Source: Actinopolyspora saharensis
Lineage (GTDB): Bacteria; Actinomycetota; Actinomycetes; Mycobacteriales; Pseudonocardiaceae
Direction of reading: 5' to 3'
Assembly (NCBI RefSeq): GCF_900100925.1
Contig: NZ_FNKO01000002.1
Coordinates: forward strand, 2,108,001-2,172,000
DNA length: 64,000 nt
The position numbers and the translations under genes were made by a program. Numbering within the stretch: position 1 is the stretch's first letter; each line of letters begins with the position of its first letter. Positions 56,469 through 64,000 of the stretch are shown here, piece by piece. Under the pieces are notes generated by a model, which ran no database searches, was not told the DNA's origin, and saw nothing but the letters and a program-made list of their open reading frames with translations.

Positions 56469-57359
56469 GTGTTGGACGTCCGACGGCTGCAGGTGCTGCG
56501 TGCGGTGGTCAACAGCGGTTCGGTGAGCGCGGCGGCGGACAACCTCGGCTACACGCCCTCGGCCGTCAGCCAGCAGCTCGGGGTCCTGGAACGCGAGGCG
56601 GGCCTGCCGCTGTTCGAGAAGGCCGGGCGCGGGATCCGCCCCACGGAGGCGGGCACCATGCTCGCCGAACGGGCCAGGAAGCTCTCCGAGATCCTGACCG
56701 AGACCGAGGCCGAGCTGGCGGAACGACGGGCGGGGCGTACCGGCGTGCTCCGGGTCCGCTTCTTCCAGAGCGCGGGCATCGCCCTGATACCTCCCGCCGT
56801 GGCCGGGTTCCGCGCGCGCTGCCCGGACGTGCGGCTCGACCTGGGCATGCGGGAGGACGGCTTGCTGGAACAGCTCGTCGAGGGGGCGGCCGACGTGGCC
56901 GTGTTCGTGGTCGGGCGGGAGGTTCCCGCGCTCAGCGGGATTCGCGTGACGCACCTGATCGACGAACCCTACCGGCTCGTGCTCCCGGAGGGGCACCCGC
57001 TGTGCGCGCAGGACCCCGTCGACCTCGGCAGCCTCGCCGGGGAGTCGTGGGTCCAGGAGTCGTTCACGCAGGGGCCCTGCGCCGAATCGCTCCAGGACGC
57101 CTTCGCCGCCGCGGGGATCACGCCCAACGTCACGCTGGAACCGGACAGTCCGCAGGCCGCGCAGGGGTTCGTCGCCGCCGGGCTGGGGGTGTCGCTGATC
57201 CCGCGACTCGGCCTGGACCCGGTGCACCCGAACGTCGCGGTGCGCTCGCTGCGCAAACCCGAGCCGGTCCGACGGATCCACGTCGCGGTGCGGGAATCGG
57301 TGGCGCGGCTGTCCAGCACGCGGATTCTGCTGGAGACGCTTTCCGAAGTGGCCGGGTGA
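56469..57359 (+). CDS. LysR-family transcriptional regulator
   Basis: The 296-residue regulator has an N-terminal winged helix (LDVRRLQVLRAVVNSGSVSA, NLGYTPSAVSQQLGVLEREA) and a type-2 periplasmic-binding-like effector domain (about 90-290). The GTG at 56469 fits the usual MLDVRRL start; a GTG two codons upstream is possible. Because it diverges from the DMT transporter gene, control of that exporter is likely. The gap contains CTGACCTTTCAG, a small palindrome that might be its site. Confidence 0.92.
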   Translation: MLDVRRLQVLRAVVNSGSVSAAADNLGYTPSAVSQQLGVLEREAGLPLFEKAGRGIRPTEAGTMLAERARKLSEILTETEAELAERRAGRTGVLRVRFFQSAGIALIPPAVAGFRARCPDVRLDLGMREDGLLEQLVEGAADVAVFVVGREVPALSGIRVTHLIDEPYRLVLPEGHPLCAQDPVDLGSLAGESWVQESFTQGPCAESLQDAFAAAGITPNVTLEPDSPQAAQGFVAAGLGVSLIPRLGLDPVHPNVAVRSLRKPEPVRRIHVAVRESVARLSSTRILLETLSEVAG

Positions 57360-57423
57360 GGCCGGTGGTGGTCGCTGCCGCCGCGGAACGCTCCGATCCG
57401 AGCGGCTCAGCCGCCGGGGTCCG

Positions 57424-59133
57424 TCAGCTGACCCCGCTGTCGGTGTTGATCAGCGGTTCTCCGCCCCGGACGATCATGCCGAGGACGTGCCTCTCGGTGC
57501 TGCTCTTGTCGTCCTCCCGCTTGTAGCGCAGCACGACATGCACCCTGTCGTCCCCGTCGACCCGCGGTCCGTTGACGATCTTGACGTCCTCGATGGAGTC
57601 CCAGAACTCCTCGTAGTCCTCCTTGCCCACCGACTTGAGCTGCGGACCGAGCATCTTCCACGTCGCGTCGGTGTCCTCGGTCACCTTCGCGTAGTACTTG
57701 CGGACGGTCCGGGCCAGGGATTTGTCCGAAACGGACTTCGAGGTCTTCGAGGATTTCGCGGACTTCGGGCTCGAGGAGCTCGTCGACTCGGTGGTGCTCG
57801 TGGTGGTCTCGGTGGAGGTGGTGCTCGTGGGCCCGTTGCTCTCCGCGCTCGCGGAGGACTCCGCCTCGTTCGCCGAGCCGGAGCTGTGCGCGGAGGTGCT
57901 CCGCGTTCCGGCGGAAACCGCTTGCGAACCGTTCCTCTCCTCCGAGGCGACCGCGTTGGCGACCAGTATTCCGACCAGGGCGGCCAGCACCACGGCCACG
58001 GCCCACCCGATGAGCGCCCGCTTGACCCGGGGGGAATCAACCCCGCTGCGCGCGGGGGATCCCACTCGCGTGGGGGGACTCGCCGCGGGCGGAGAGGCAG
58101 CGGAAGATGCGGCTGGAGACGCGGCGGAGGGACCGGCGGGGGCGGCCGCGGTGGGCTGCTGCTGTCGAGCGGCCGGGGGAGGTTGTTGCGCGGGAGGGGG
58201 CGGAGCGGAGGGCCCCATCATCCCGGGTGAAGGCGGCGGGGAGGGATTGCCGCCCGGCTGGGGTGGTGGTGCTGCTGGGGGCTGAGGTCTGCTTTGGACA
58301 CCGGGAACGGGTCTGCCGTCGTGCACGGCCTGCAGCATGTCCCTGGCCTGCGCCATGGTGGGACGTTCCACCGGATCGGCACGCAGCAGCTCCATCAGCG
58401 CGGGGGTCATCGGCCCGGCGTGACGCGGGTACTCCACCTGGCCGCGGGAAACCCGGTGGAGCAGGCTGATGGCGTTGTCGTCTATCCCGAACGGCGGATG
58501 TCCCTCGATGGCGGCGTAGAGCGTGGAACCGAGGGAGAACACGTCCGAGGCGGGAGCGGGATCCCGCCCCAGCGCCACCTCGGGGGAGAGGTAGGCCGGG
58601 GTGCCGGCGAGGATCCCGCTCTTGGTCACGGCCACGTCGCCCACGGCGCGCGAGATGCCGAAGTCGGTGATCTTGGAGGTGCCGTCCTCACCGATCAGGA
58701 TGTTTCCCGGCTTGAGATCCCGGTGCACGATCCCGGCCAGGTGCGCGGCCGCCAGCGCCCCGGCGACCTGCGCTCCGATGCCCGCGGTCTCGACCGGGGG
58801 AAGCAGCCCGCCGTCGGAGATCCGCGAGGCCAGGCTGGTGGAGGGCAGGTACTCCATCACGAGGACGGGTTGCCCGTCCTCCTCGGCCACGTCGAAAACC
58901 GCGATGGCGTTCTGGTGCTGCAGCCGGGCCGCGATGCGGCCCTCGCGCATCGAACGCTCGCGGGCTTCCCTGGTCTCGGCCTCGGTGTGCCCCTGCTGCA
59001 GCAACAACTGCTTGACCGCGACGGTGCGCTGCAGGCGCTCGTCGACCGCGCGCCAAACCACCCCCATCGCACCGCTGCCGATGCTCTTGTGCAGCCGGTA
59101 GCGTCCCGCGATCAGACGACCTTCGTCGCTCAC
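57424..59133 (-). CDS. Membrane Ser/Thr protein kinase with extracytoplasmic NTF2-like domain
   Basis: The 569-residue PknB-type kinase has catalytic K41, HRD D139 (IVHRDLKPGN) and DFG D157. The activation segment is KSGILAGTPAYLSPE. A Pro/Ala-rich linker (about 275-365) leads to one membrane helix (LIGWAVAVVLAALVGILVAN). A Ser/Thr-rich stalk follows, then a C-terminal domain of about 100 residues (RKYYAKVTEDTDATWKMLGP, VHVVLRYKREDD) resembling NTF2-like sensors. It probably reads an envelope signal. A paralogous kinase lies directly upstream on the same strand. Confidence 0.92.
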   Translation of the reverse strand: MSDEGRLIAGRYRLHKSIGSGAMGVVWRAVDERLQRTVAVKQLLLQQGHTEAETREARERSMREGRIAARLQHQNAIAVFDVAEEDGQPVLVMEYLPSTSLASRISDGGLLPPVETAGIGAQVAGALAAAHLAGIVHRDLKPGNILIGEDGTSKITDFGISRAVGDVAVTKSGILAGTPAYLSPEVALGRDPAPASDVFSLGSTLYAAIEGHPPFGIDDNAISLLHRVSRGQVEYPRHAGPMTPALMELLRADPVERPTMAQARDMLQAVHDGRPVPGVQSRPQPPAAPPPQPGGNPSPPPSPGMMGPSAPPPPAQQPPPAARQQQPTAAAPAGPSAASPAASSAASPPAASPPTRVGSPARSGVDSPRVKRALIGWAVAVVLAALVGILVANAVASEERNGSQAVSAGTRSTSAHSSGSANEAESSASAESNGPTSTTSTETTTSTTESTSSSSPKSAKSSKTSKSVSDKSLARTVRKYYAKVTEDTDATWKMLGPQLKSVGKEDYEEFWDSIEDVKIVNGPRVDGDDRVHVVLRYKREDDKSSTERHVLGMIVRGGEPLINTDSGVS

Positions 59134-59264
59134 AGCTCTCCCCGGTACTGGCGGTGTCGGTGACTGGATGGACTGGTTGGGCCCGCGGACGGGCCAGCGT
59201 CACACGACGGGTCCAACCGTACTGCGTGAACGACGAGCCCCCGCAAGGCGGTTGGCGAACCGAC

Positions 59265-60746
59265 TCACTCAGCGCTGGAGTCCGCTCCGTTCGGAGAATC
59301 GGTCGACTCGTCGACGGTACTGCCCGCGTCCGTGTCCGTGGTGGTTGTCGTCGTGTCCGTCTCCTGCGTTTCAGTGGGGGAAGTCGAGGATTCGGAGCTC
59401 GGAGTCGACGTGGAGGTCTCCGTCGGGGAGGTGGTCGTGCTGGTCTCCTCTTCCTCCGTGGTCTCCTGCTCCCGGGTGGTCTCGTAGTAGTCCTCGTCCT
59501 CGGTGTAGCCGCCCCACTGCCGCTCCGAGGTGGTCGGCTCCGAGGTGGTCGTGGAGGTGGTGGTGCGCTCGCTGCTGGTCTCCCCACCGGCGGGAGTGAC
59601 CCGGTCACCTCCGCTGTCGTTGCCGAGCAACGAGGTCACGACCAGGATCCCCGCGGCGACGGCCGCGACGAGCAGCACGCCCGCGGCCACCAGCGGTCCC
59701 TTGCCGCGGCGCTTGTTCACCGCGGAGTCCGCCCGGGTGTCCGAGCCGAGGTAGGCGTTGGTCGCGCGGGTGTCCCCACCGCTGTAGAGGTCGTCCTCCT
59801 GCGGGGAACCGGCGACCATGGTGCCGCCCCCGTTGTTCGCGGGGGTGGCTTCGGTGGCCGCTGCCGTGCCCGGCGACATCGCGGGCGGGATGGGAACGGG
59901 TCTGCTCGGGACCGAGGTGACGGCCTGACCCTCGGACACGGCCTGCAGCATCTGCCTGACCTGGGCCATGTCCGGGCGGTCCTCGTTGTTGGCCTGCAAC
60001 ATGGCCATGAGCGGGTCGGCCATCGGGCCCGCCTGCTGCGGGGGCTCGACCTTGCCCGCTGCCACGGCGTGCAGCAGCGCGAGGGTGTTCTCGCTCTGCC
60101 CGAACGGTGGACGCCCCTCGATGGCTGCGTAGAGCGTGGCCCCGAGGGAGAACACGTCGGAAGCCCCGCTGGGCTCCTTGCCGCACGCCACGTCGGGGGA
60201 CAGATAAGCGGGGGTGCCCGCCAGCATCCCGGTCTGGGTGACCGAGATGTCTCCCTGCGCCCGCGAGATGCCGAAGTCCGTGATCTTGACCGTGCCGTCC
60301 TCGCCGAGGAGGACGTTGCCCGGTTTGATGTCCCTGTGGACCACCCCGACCGCGTGCGCGGCGCCGAGGGCGTCCGCCACCTGGGCGCCGATGCGGGCGA
60401 CCTCACGTGGGGGCAGCGGGCCGTGCTCGGACATCATCGCGGCCAGGCTCGTGGAGGGGAGGTACTCCATCACGAGGACGGGTTGCCCCTCCTCCTCGGC
60501 CACGTCGTAGACGGACACCGCGTGCGGGTGCTGCAACCGCGCCGCTATGCGCCCCTCGCGCATCGCCCGTTGCCGTGCTTCTTCCGCCTCGGCCGCTTCC
60601 AGGCCGGGTTGCATCACCAGTTGCTTGACCGCGACCGTGCGCTGCAGGCGTTCGTCGACACACTCCCACACAACACCCATCGCGCCGCTGCCGATGCGCC
60701 GCTGCACCCGGTAGCGTCCGGCGACCAGGCGACCTTCGTCGCTCAC
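59265..60746 (-). CDS. Membrane Ser/Thr protein kinase with Thr/Glu-rich extracellular tail
   Basis: The 493-residue kinase is very similar to its downstream neighbour over residues 1-270: K41, D139 (VVHRDIKPGN), D157 (ITDFGISRA), TGMLAGTPAYLSPD. One membrane helix is at GPLVAAGVLLVAAVAAGILV. Outside is only a low-complexity Thr/Ser/Glu tail of about 110 residues with no folded sensor. The kinase pair looks like a tandem duplication in which one copy kept or gained a sensor domain. Confidence 0.92.
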   Translation of the reverse strand: MSDEGRLVAGRYRVQRRIGSGAMGVVWECVDERLQRTVAVKQLVMQPGLEAAEAEEARQRAMREGRIAARLQHPHAVSVYDVAEEEGQPVLVMEYLPSTSLAAMMSEHGPLPPREVARIGAQVADALGAAHAVGVVHRDIKPGNVLLGEDGTVKITDFGISRAQGDISVTQTGMLAGTPAYLSPDVACGKEPSGASDVFSLGATLYAAIEGRPPFGQSENTLALLHAVAAGKVEPPQQAGPMADPLMAMLQANNEDRPDMAQVRQMLQAVSEGQAVTSVPSRPVPIPPAMSPGTAAATEATPANNGGGTMVAGSPQEDDLYSGGDTRATNAYLGSDTRADSAVNKRRGKGPLVAAGVLLVAAVAAGILVVTSLLGNDSGGDRVTPAGGETSSERTTTSTTTSEPTTSERQWGGYTEDEDYYETTREQETTEEEETSTTTSPTETSTSTPSSESSTSPTETQETDTTTTTTDTDAGSTVDESTDSPNGADSSAE

Positions 60747-61193
60747 CGACGTCTCCCCGTACTGCTCTCGGTCCCACTCCCTGCCGAGCCGGCTGTGCCG
60801 GTCCGGTGGTTCGTCGGGATCGGTGGATTTTTCGCGGGCCGTGCGCGGCCCTCCGACATGTACACGTTCACTGTGCGGGCCCGGCCGGCTACCGAAGTCG
60901 ACCGCCCGTGATGCGGCAGCTTAGTCCACGGGGAACCGGTCGCGGCCCGAAGTTCTCGAAATCGGCGGAGCACGGCGGCGTCGCTGTGCTCGTGTCGACG
61001 GCGGATCCCACCCACTCCTCCCGGACCGGCAGGCACCGGAGATGTGGCGGTCGTTGCCGCATCGTTGTGAGAATACCGGCCGGAACGTGTTCTGGCGGTA
61101 GCCGTCCCGTCTTCGTGCGTGAAAGCCGCGTGCGCCGGGCGGAAGCGTGTGAAGCCGCTCACCGCGCTCCGTGCGGGGATGGAGCGGGGCCGT
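60747..61193. terminator. 447-bp gap with terminator hairpin at the left gene's stop
   Basis: GAGCGGGGC (61182-61190) pairs with GCCCCGCTC (61197-61205) around 6 nt. The hairpin overlaps the stop codon of the minus-strand gene at 61194 and is a good terminator for it. The rest of the gap should contain the promoter of the kinase pair; I see no clear gene. Confidence 0.6.
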
Positions 61194-61994
61194 TCAGCCC
61201 CGCTCGTCGGCGCGTTGCAGTCGGGCCGCCCGCAGCCGCACCCGGGAGATCCGCGGGTCGCTGCCGCGGGTGATCGAGAAGGAGTGCCGCAGCGCGATGC
61301 CGGTCCCCGCTTCGTCGCGCGCCGCCACGGTGGCCAGCACCTCTCCGTTCCCGGTCGGGACGATCTCCTGCGGGCGGATCGAGCTCAGCGCATGCCAACC
61401 GCGCGCTATCCGGAGGCGTTGGCGGTCCGTGAGGCTCGCCGAGACCAGGCTCAGCGCCCGTGCCGGATCGCTGCTCAGCAGACGGTAGAACTCGCGCACC
61501 ACCCCGGTGGACTCCCGCGCGCTTTCGGGCGGGGGATCGGCCGGGGAGTCCGCGGGCCGCGTCCGGCTCGCGGATGACCGGGGTGTCTCGGCCGGAAGTC
61601 GTGGTGGGGACCAGCCGGCCTGCTCGAACAGCACGTCGACCCGGAGCGCGGTGGAACCGGCCGCCCCCTTTCGGGCGGTCCACCCCGACGGGCGCGTGAC
61701 CGACTCGGAGAGCACGGTGCCGATGATCCCGGCGGCCCCCAGAGCGAGGAACGCGGCCAGCGCCCCGGCCGCCGCTCGCGCCGAGCGCGGGAAGCGCGTG
61801 TCGGACGTCGAGCGGTCGGTGCTCCCGTTCGCGTGCGGCCGCTCCGGGCGCTGCGCGGTCTCCGGATCCGGTGATGCCGGAATGTCGTCCTCCTCCCCGC
61901 CGGTGAGGTGGTGTTGTCCAGGCGGTTCCTGCTTCTGTCGAGCTCGCCGTCCCGGTGGGAGCGGCCGTCGCGCTCCACCCGAGCGGCGGCTCAT
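61194..61994 (-). CDS. Single-pass membrane protein with extracytoplasmic NTF2-like region, 266 aa
   Basis: I do not recognise the family. A basic, Pro/Arg-rich cytoplasmic part (about 100 residues) is followed by one membrane helix (AAAGALAAFLALGAAGIIGT). A Pro/Ser linker leads to a C-terminal alpha/beta domain (VVREFYRLLSSDPARALSLV to FSITRGSDPRISRVRLRAAR), NTF2-like by pattern. The ATG overlaps the upstream gene's stop by 4 nt. The kinases next door share a similar layout. Confidence 0.72.
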   Translation of the reverse strand: MSRRSGGARRPLPPGRRARQKQEPPGQHHLTGGEEDDIPASPDPETAQRPERPHANGSTDRSTSDTRFPRSARAAAGALAAFLALGAAGIIGTVLSESVTRPSGWTARKGAAGSTALRVDVLFEQAGWSPPRLPAETPRSSASRTRPADSPADPPPESARESTGVVREFYRLLSSDPARALSLVSASLTDRQRLRIARGWHALSSIRPQEIVPTGNGEVLATVAARDEAGTGIALRHSFSITRGSDPRISRVRLRAARLQRADERG

Positions 61995-63028
61995 GAGGAC
62001 CGGCCGGAGGGAGCGCCGTCGGACAGCGGGGCGTCGGCGATCACCCGGCGTCGGTCCTCGTCGAATCTCAGTCGCCGGTGGGTGGTCCGGGTCGTCCCGT
62101 CCCGTTCGATGCGCAGCTCGGTCACCGTGCTGTCCGTGGCCGCGGTGGTGGCCACGACCTCGATCTCCTCCGCGCCCCGGTAGGGAGCGGAGAACTCCGC
62201 GAAGTCCGCGCGGCGCAGTCTTCCTCCCGTCATGCGGTGGGCACTGCGGAGATCGCCCGCGGCGATCTCGGAGAAGTACCGCTCGGTGAGCCGGCGCATC
62301 CGGGACCACCTCGTCGTCGCGGTGTGCTGCTGCTCCGCCAGTGCGGTGGCGGACTCCGCGGGAGTGGGGCGCGAGCTGGTGCTGCCCGTGCTCGTCGGTA
62401 CCTGTCGGTCCGGGGGCGAGTCCGCGTCCGGCCCCGCTTCCGGCGATCCGGAGTCGCTCTCGGTGGACTGCGGTGCGAACTGCTCCCCCGAGGGGAGCTC
62501 CGAATCCCCGTGTCGTGGGGAGACGGCCCGGACGTCGGTGCTGTTCGACGAGGTGCTCGGGTCCGCGGGGGAAGACTCGGAGGAGGAGCGCGGTGTGCGC
62601 GGCGGGGGAACCGGGACGCATCCGCCGGGAACGCTCGGATCGCTCAGCGCGGCGGGGCGGGGGTAGTCGTCACCGCGCGGCATGTGCGGCACCTCGGCCG
62701 TGTGGTGGATCGGTTGCTGCGGGGCGAGGGCGACCGTGGCGAGCACGATCCCGCCGAGAGTGGCCGCGGAGGACAGCACGGCGAACCAGCCGGCTCGTCG
62801 CCAGCTCTGCGGCGGGGTCACCGACGCCGGGACCATGCCGAGGTCGAACTTCTGCAGCACGTCCTCCTCCGCGGAGGAGGACCCGGCGGGCGGCGCTCCC
62901 GCTCTCGCCGCGCGGCACTCCGTCAGGCGCACGCACCGCCGTTCCGGGGCGCCGCCCCGCGGAGCGGGGGTTTCCTCGGGAGCGTCGTCGAGCTCTCCCG
63001 ACCAGCCGTTCGGCTTGGCGCTGTCCAT
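61991..63028 (-). CDS. Single-pass membrane protein with extracytoplasmic NTF2-like region, 345 aa
   Basis: The 345-residue protein has a cytoplasmic N-terminus of about 80 residues and one helix (AGWFAVLSSAATLGGIVLATVA). A long Ser/Pro/Asp-rich linker leads to a C-terminal domain (RMRRLTERYFSEIAAGDLRS, SAPYRGAEEIEVVATT) with an NTF2-like pattern. No enzyme motif is seen. It is coupled by ATGA to the next gene, and the two probably form a membrane complex. The family is not recognised. Confidence 0.72.
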   Translation of the reverse strand: MDSAKPNGWSGELDDAPEETPAPRGGAPERRCVRLTECRAARAGAPPAGSSSAEEDVLQKFDLGMVPASVTPPQSWRRAGWFAVLSSAATLGGIVLATVALAPQQPIHHTAEVPHMPRGDDYPRPAALSDPSVPGGCVPVPPPRTPRSSSESSPADPSTSSNSTDVRAVSPRHGDSELPSGEQFAPQSTESDSGSPEAGPDADSPPDRQVPTSTGSTSSRPTPAESATALAEQQHTATTRWSRMRRLTERYFSEIAAGDLRSAHRMTGGRLRRADFAEFSAPYRGAEEIEVVATTAATDSTVTELRIERDGTTRTTHRRLRFDEDRRRVIADAPLSDGAPSGRSS

Positions 63029-63641
63029 CGCAACCGACTTTCCGTCCCGTCTCGCGTTCAGACCGCGCCCGCGCTCCGGAGGGAGCCGGGCAGTCGGCGC
63101 GTCGAACCGTGGCGGCGTTCTGCGCCGGTTCCCGGGTCATCGGAGTCGACGTGGCCGGGACGGCCGGTGGCCACGAGCTCGTGCCCGGGCGCAGCGGGAG
63201 GACGATCTTGCTTGGCGGTCATGGAGACAGGCTAGAGGCAACCGTGATCCGTTGCGCAACGGGTCGGCCTAGGCACGATCGGTGATTACCGCTCGGTTGG
63301 CTGCTCGCGTTCCTGAGCAACACGTCCCCCCGAGCGGGAGCGGGGCGCCCGCCGATGGGTGTTCGCGCGGTGACCGCTGGCGCCCCCGCGGAGAGGAGCC
63401 GTCACCGGCGCGGTCGCGGCGGACGACGGGTGGGCGAGCGCGGGCACGCTTGGGGCGGGCAACCCGCTCGTGTCCACCGGGGACCGAGCGACGGCGGGGG
63501 TCGGCCCGGTTCGCTCCGGGGCGAGCGCTTGCTCAGGCGGGACCGGTTCGCAGACCGGTGGCGCGGCCACTCGCGGGGCGTTCCCGAGCGGTTCGCGCCG
63601 CCCTCCGCACCGCCCGGGCGAACCGAGCCGAGAACCCCGCC
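63029..63641. other. 613-bp gap with one possible 54-residue open frame
   Basis: I see no convincing gene. A minus-strand frame from ATG 63222 to a stop at 63058 would encode 54 residues beginning MTAKQDRPPAAPGHEL, but it lacks a ribosome-binding site and has no recognisable fold. The remainder is Pro/Arg-biased and non-coding in appearance. The promoter of the two membrane-protein genes should be near 63230-63290, where the sequence is less GC-rich. Confidence 0.4.
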
Positions 63642-63959
63642 TCAGTAGCGCCCCGCGTGGAAGTCGGACTGCGTGCTGCGCAGCGCCGCCATCGATCCGA
63701 TGCCCGCTCCGCCACCGAGCAGGATCGCGAAGACGTCGGCCGCGACACCGCCACTGGAGATCAGCAGGGCCAGCAGGCCCAGCCCCAGCGTCACTCCCGC
63801 GACGGGAGCGCGTTTCTTGGTGAAGTTCACCGCGTTCTGCCCGCCGGGGCGTTTCCGGGCCGCGTTGGAGAGCAGGGCGAGATAACCCGCGTGCCCCGCC
63901 GCGGCCAGCACGGCCAGGAGAGTGACCAGAAAAGCGACAACATCGACAATCGTGCCCAT
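63642..63959 (-). CDS. Small three-helix membrane protein, 105 aa
   Basis: Three hydrophobic segments are visible: VVAFLVTLLAVLAAAGHAGY, VAGVTLGLGLLALLISSGGV and DVFAILLGGGAGIGSMAA, with a basic loop (NAARKRPGGQNAVNFTKKRA) between the first two. The start is ATG. I do not recognise the family, and no partner gene is adjacent on its strand. The frame and hydrophobic pattern are the main support. Confidence 0.7.
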   Translation of the reverse strand: MGTIVDVVAFLVTLLAVLAAAGHAGYLALLSNAARKRPGGQNAVNFTKKRAPVAGVTLGLGLLALLISSGGVAADVFAILLGGGAGIGSMAALRSTQSDFHAGRY

Positions 63960-64000
63960 GCGTTCAGTCTGCCCGCTGCCGCGCCCGTTGGGTACAACGG

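Noticed and set aside
63286..63570. 94-codon Pro/Ala-rich open frame on the minus strand
   Set aside because: It has a GTG start without ribosome-binding site, low-complexity content and no recognisable fold. Probably chance.

Overview
The window is high-GC actinobacterial chromosome, with GTG starts, GTGA/ATGA gene overlaps, WhiB, SigD/RsdA, a DtxR-type iron box and twin-arginine secreted enzymes. The block tsaB-rimI-tsaD ... groES-groEL ... whiB3 ... bldM ... sigD-rsdA ... guaB-guaB3-choD-guaA combines the gene orders I recall for Mycobacterium tuberculosis (rimI/gcp/groES/groEL1/whiB3/sigD/rsdA/guaB2/guaB3/choD) and Streptomyces (groES/groEL1/whiD/bldM/sigma/guaB). That intermediate arrangement suggests a member of Pseudonocardiales such as Actinopolyspora or Saccharopolyspora. 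The placement is inference. I saw no rRNA, tRNA, CRISPR array or insertion sequence.

Bases 1-23400 are mostly a purine-ring salvage and glyoxylate island. An IclR-type regulator (cut by the window edge) faces malate synthase and a CitE-like aldolase. On the minus strand lie an NCS2 permease, urate oxidase, 5-hydroxyisourate hydrolase and OHCU decarboxylase, then a small HTH protein with a thiamine-binding-fold protein. On the plus strand follow hydroxypyruvate isomerase, tartronate semialdehyde reductase, glyoxylate carboligase, glycerate kinase, allantoinase and allantoicase. Together they import urate or xanthine, open the ring to allantoin and allantoate, release glyoxylate and send it to malate or to glycerate and 2-phosphoglycerate. 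No ureidoglycolate lyase, xanthine dehydrogenase or urease is visible. Two near-identical palindromes (TTCAACA, 3 nt, TGTTGAA) overlap the uraD and allB promoters and are the best operator candidates. Inserted in the island at 3.8-10.7 kb is accessory material: an XRE/DUF397 pair facing three overlapping small genes, a frameshifted membrane gene, an erythromycin-esterase homologue and two secreted peptidoglycan hydrolases.

Bases 23400-36000 hold an orphan iron-siderophore binding lipoprotein under a DtxR/IdeR-like box, a 1275-residue secreted family-2 glycosidase with a LamG-like insert, the tsaB-rimI-tsaD operon and two tandem PhoD-type phosphatases. Bases 36000-51300 are the conserved housekeeping block: CIRCE-controlled groES-groEL, whiB3, a MerR-like regulator, a BldM-type response regulator without its phospho-acceptor Asp, sigD with its membrane anti-sigma factor, IMP dehydrogenase, GuaB3, a ChoD-like flavoprotein and GMP synthetase.

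Bases 51300-64000 carry envelope sensing and signalling: a PspC membrane protein facing a PspC-histidine kinase plus response regulator, a DMT exporter facing a LysR regulator, two tandem membrane Ser/Thr kinases and three further membrane proteins of unknown function. The most unusual non-coding signal is an intergenic element found at 2.3, 47.4 and 55.2 kb. Its central loop sequence is conserved while its stems differ between copies yet stay self-complementary. Also notable are a perfect 16-bp hairpin in the gcl leader and a second dispersed repeat family.
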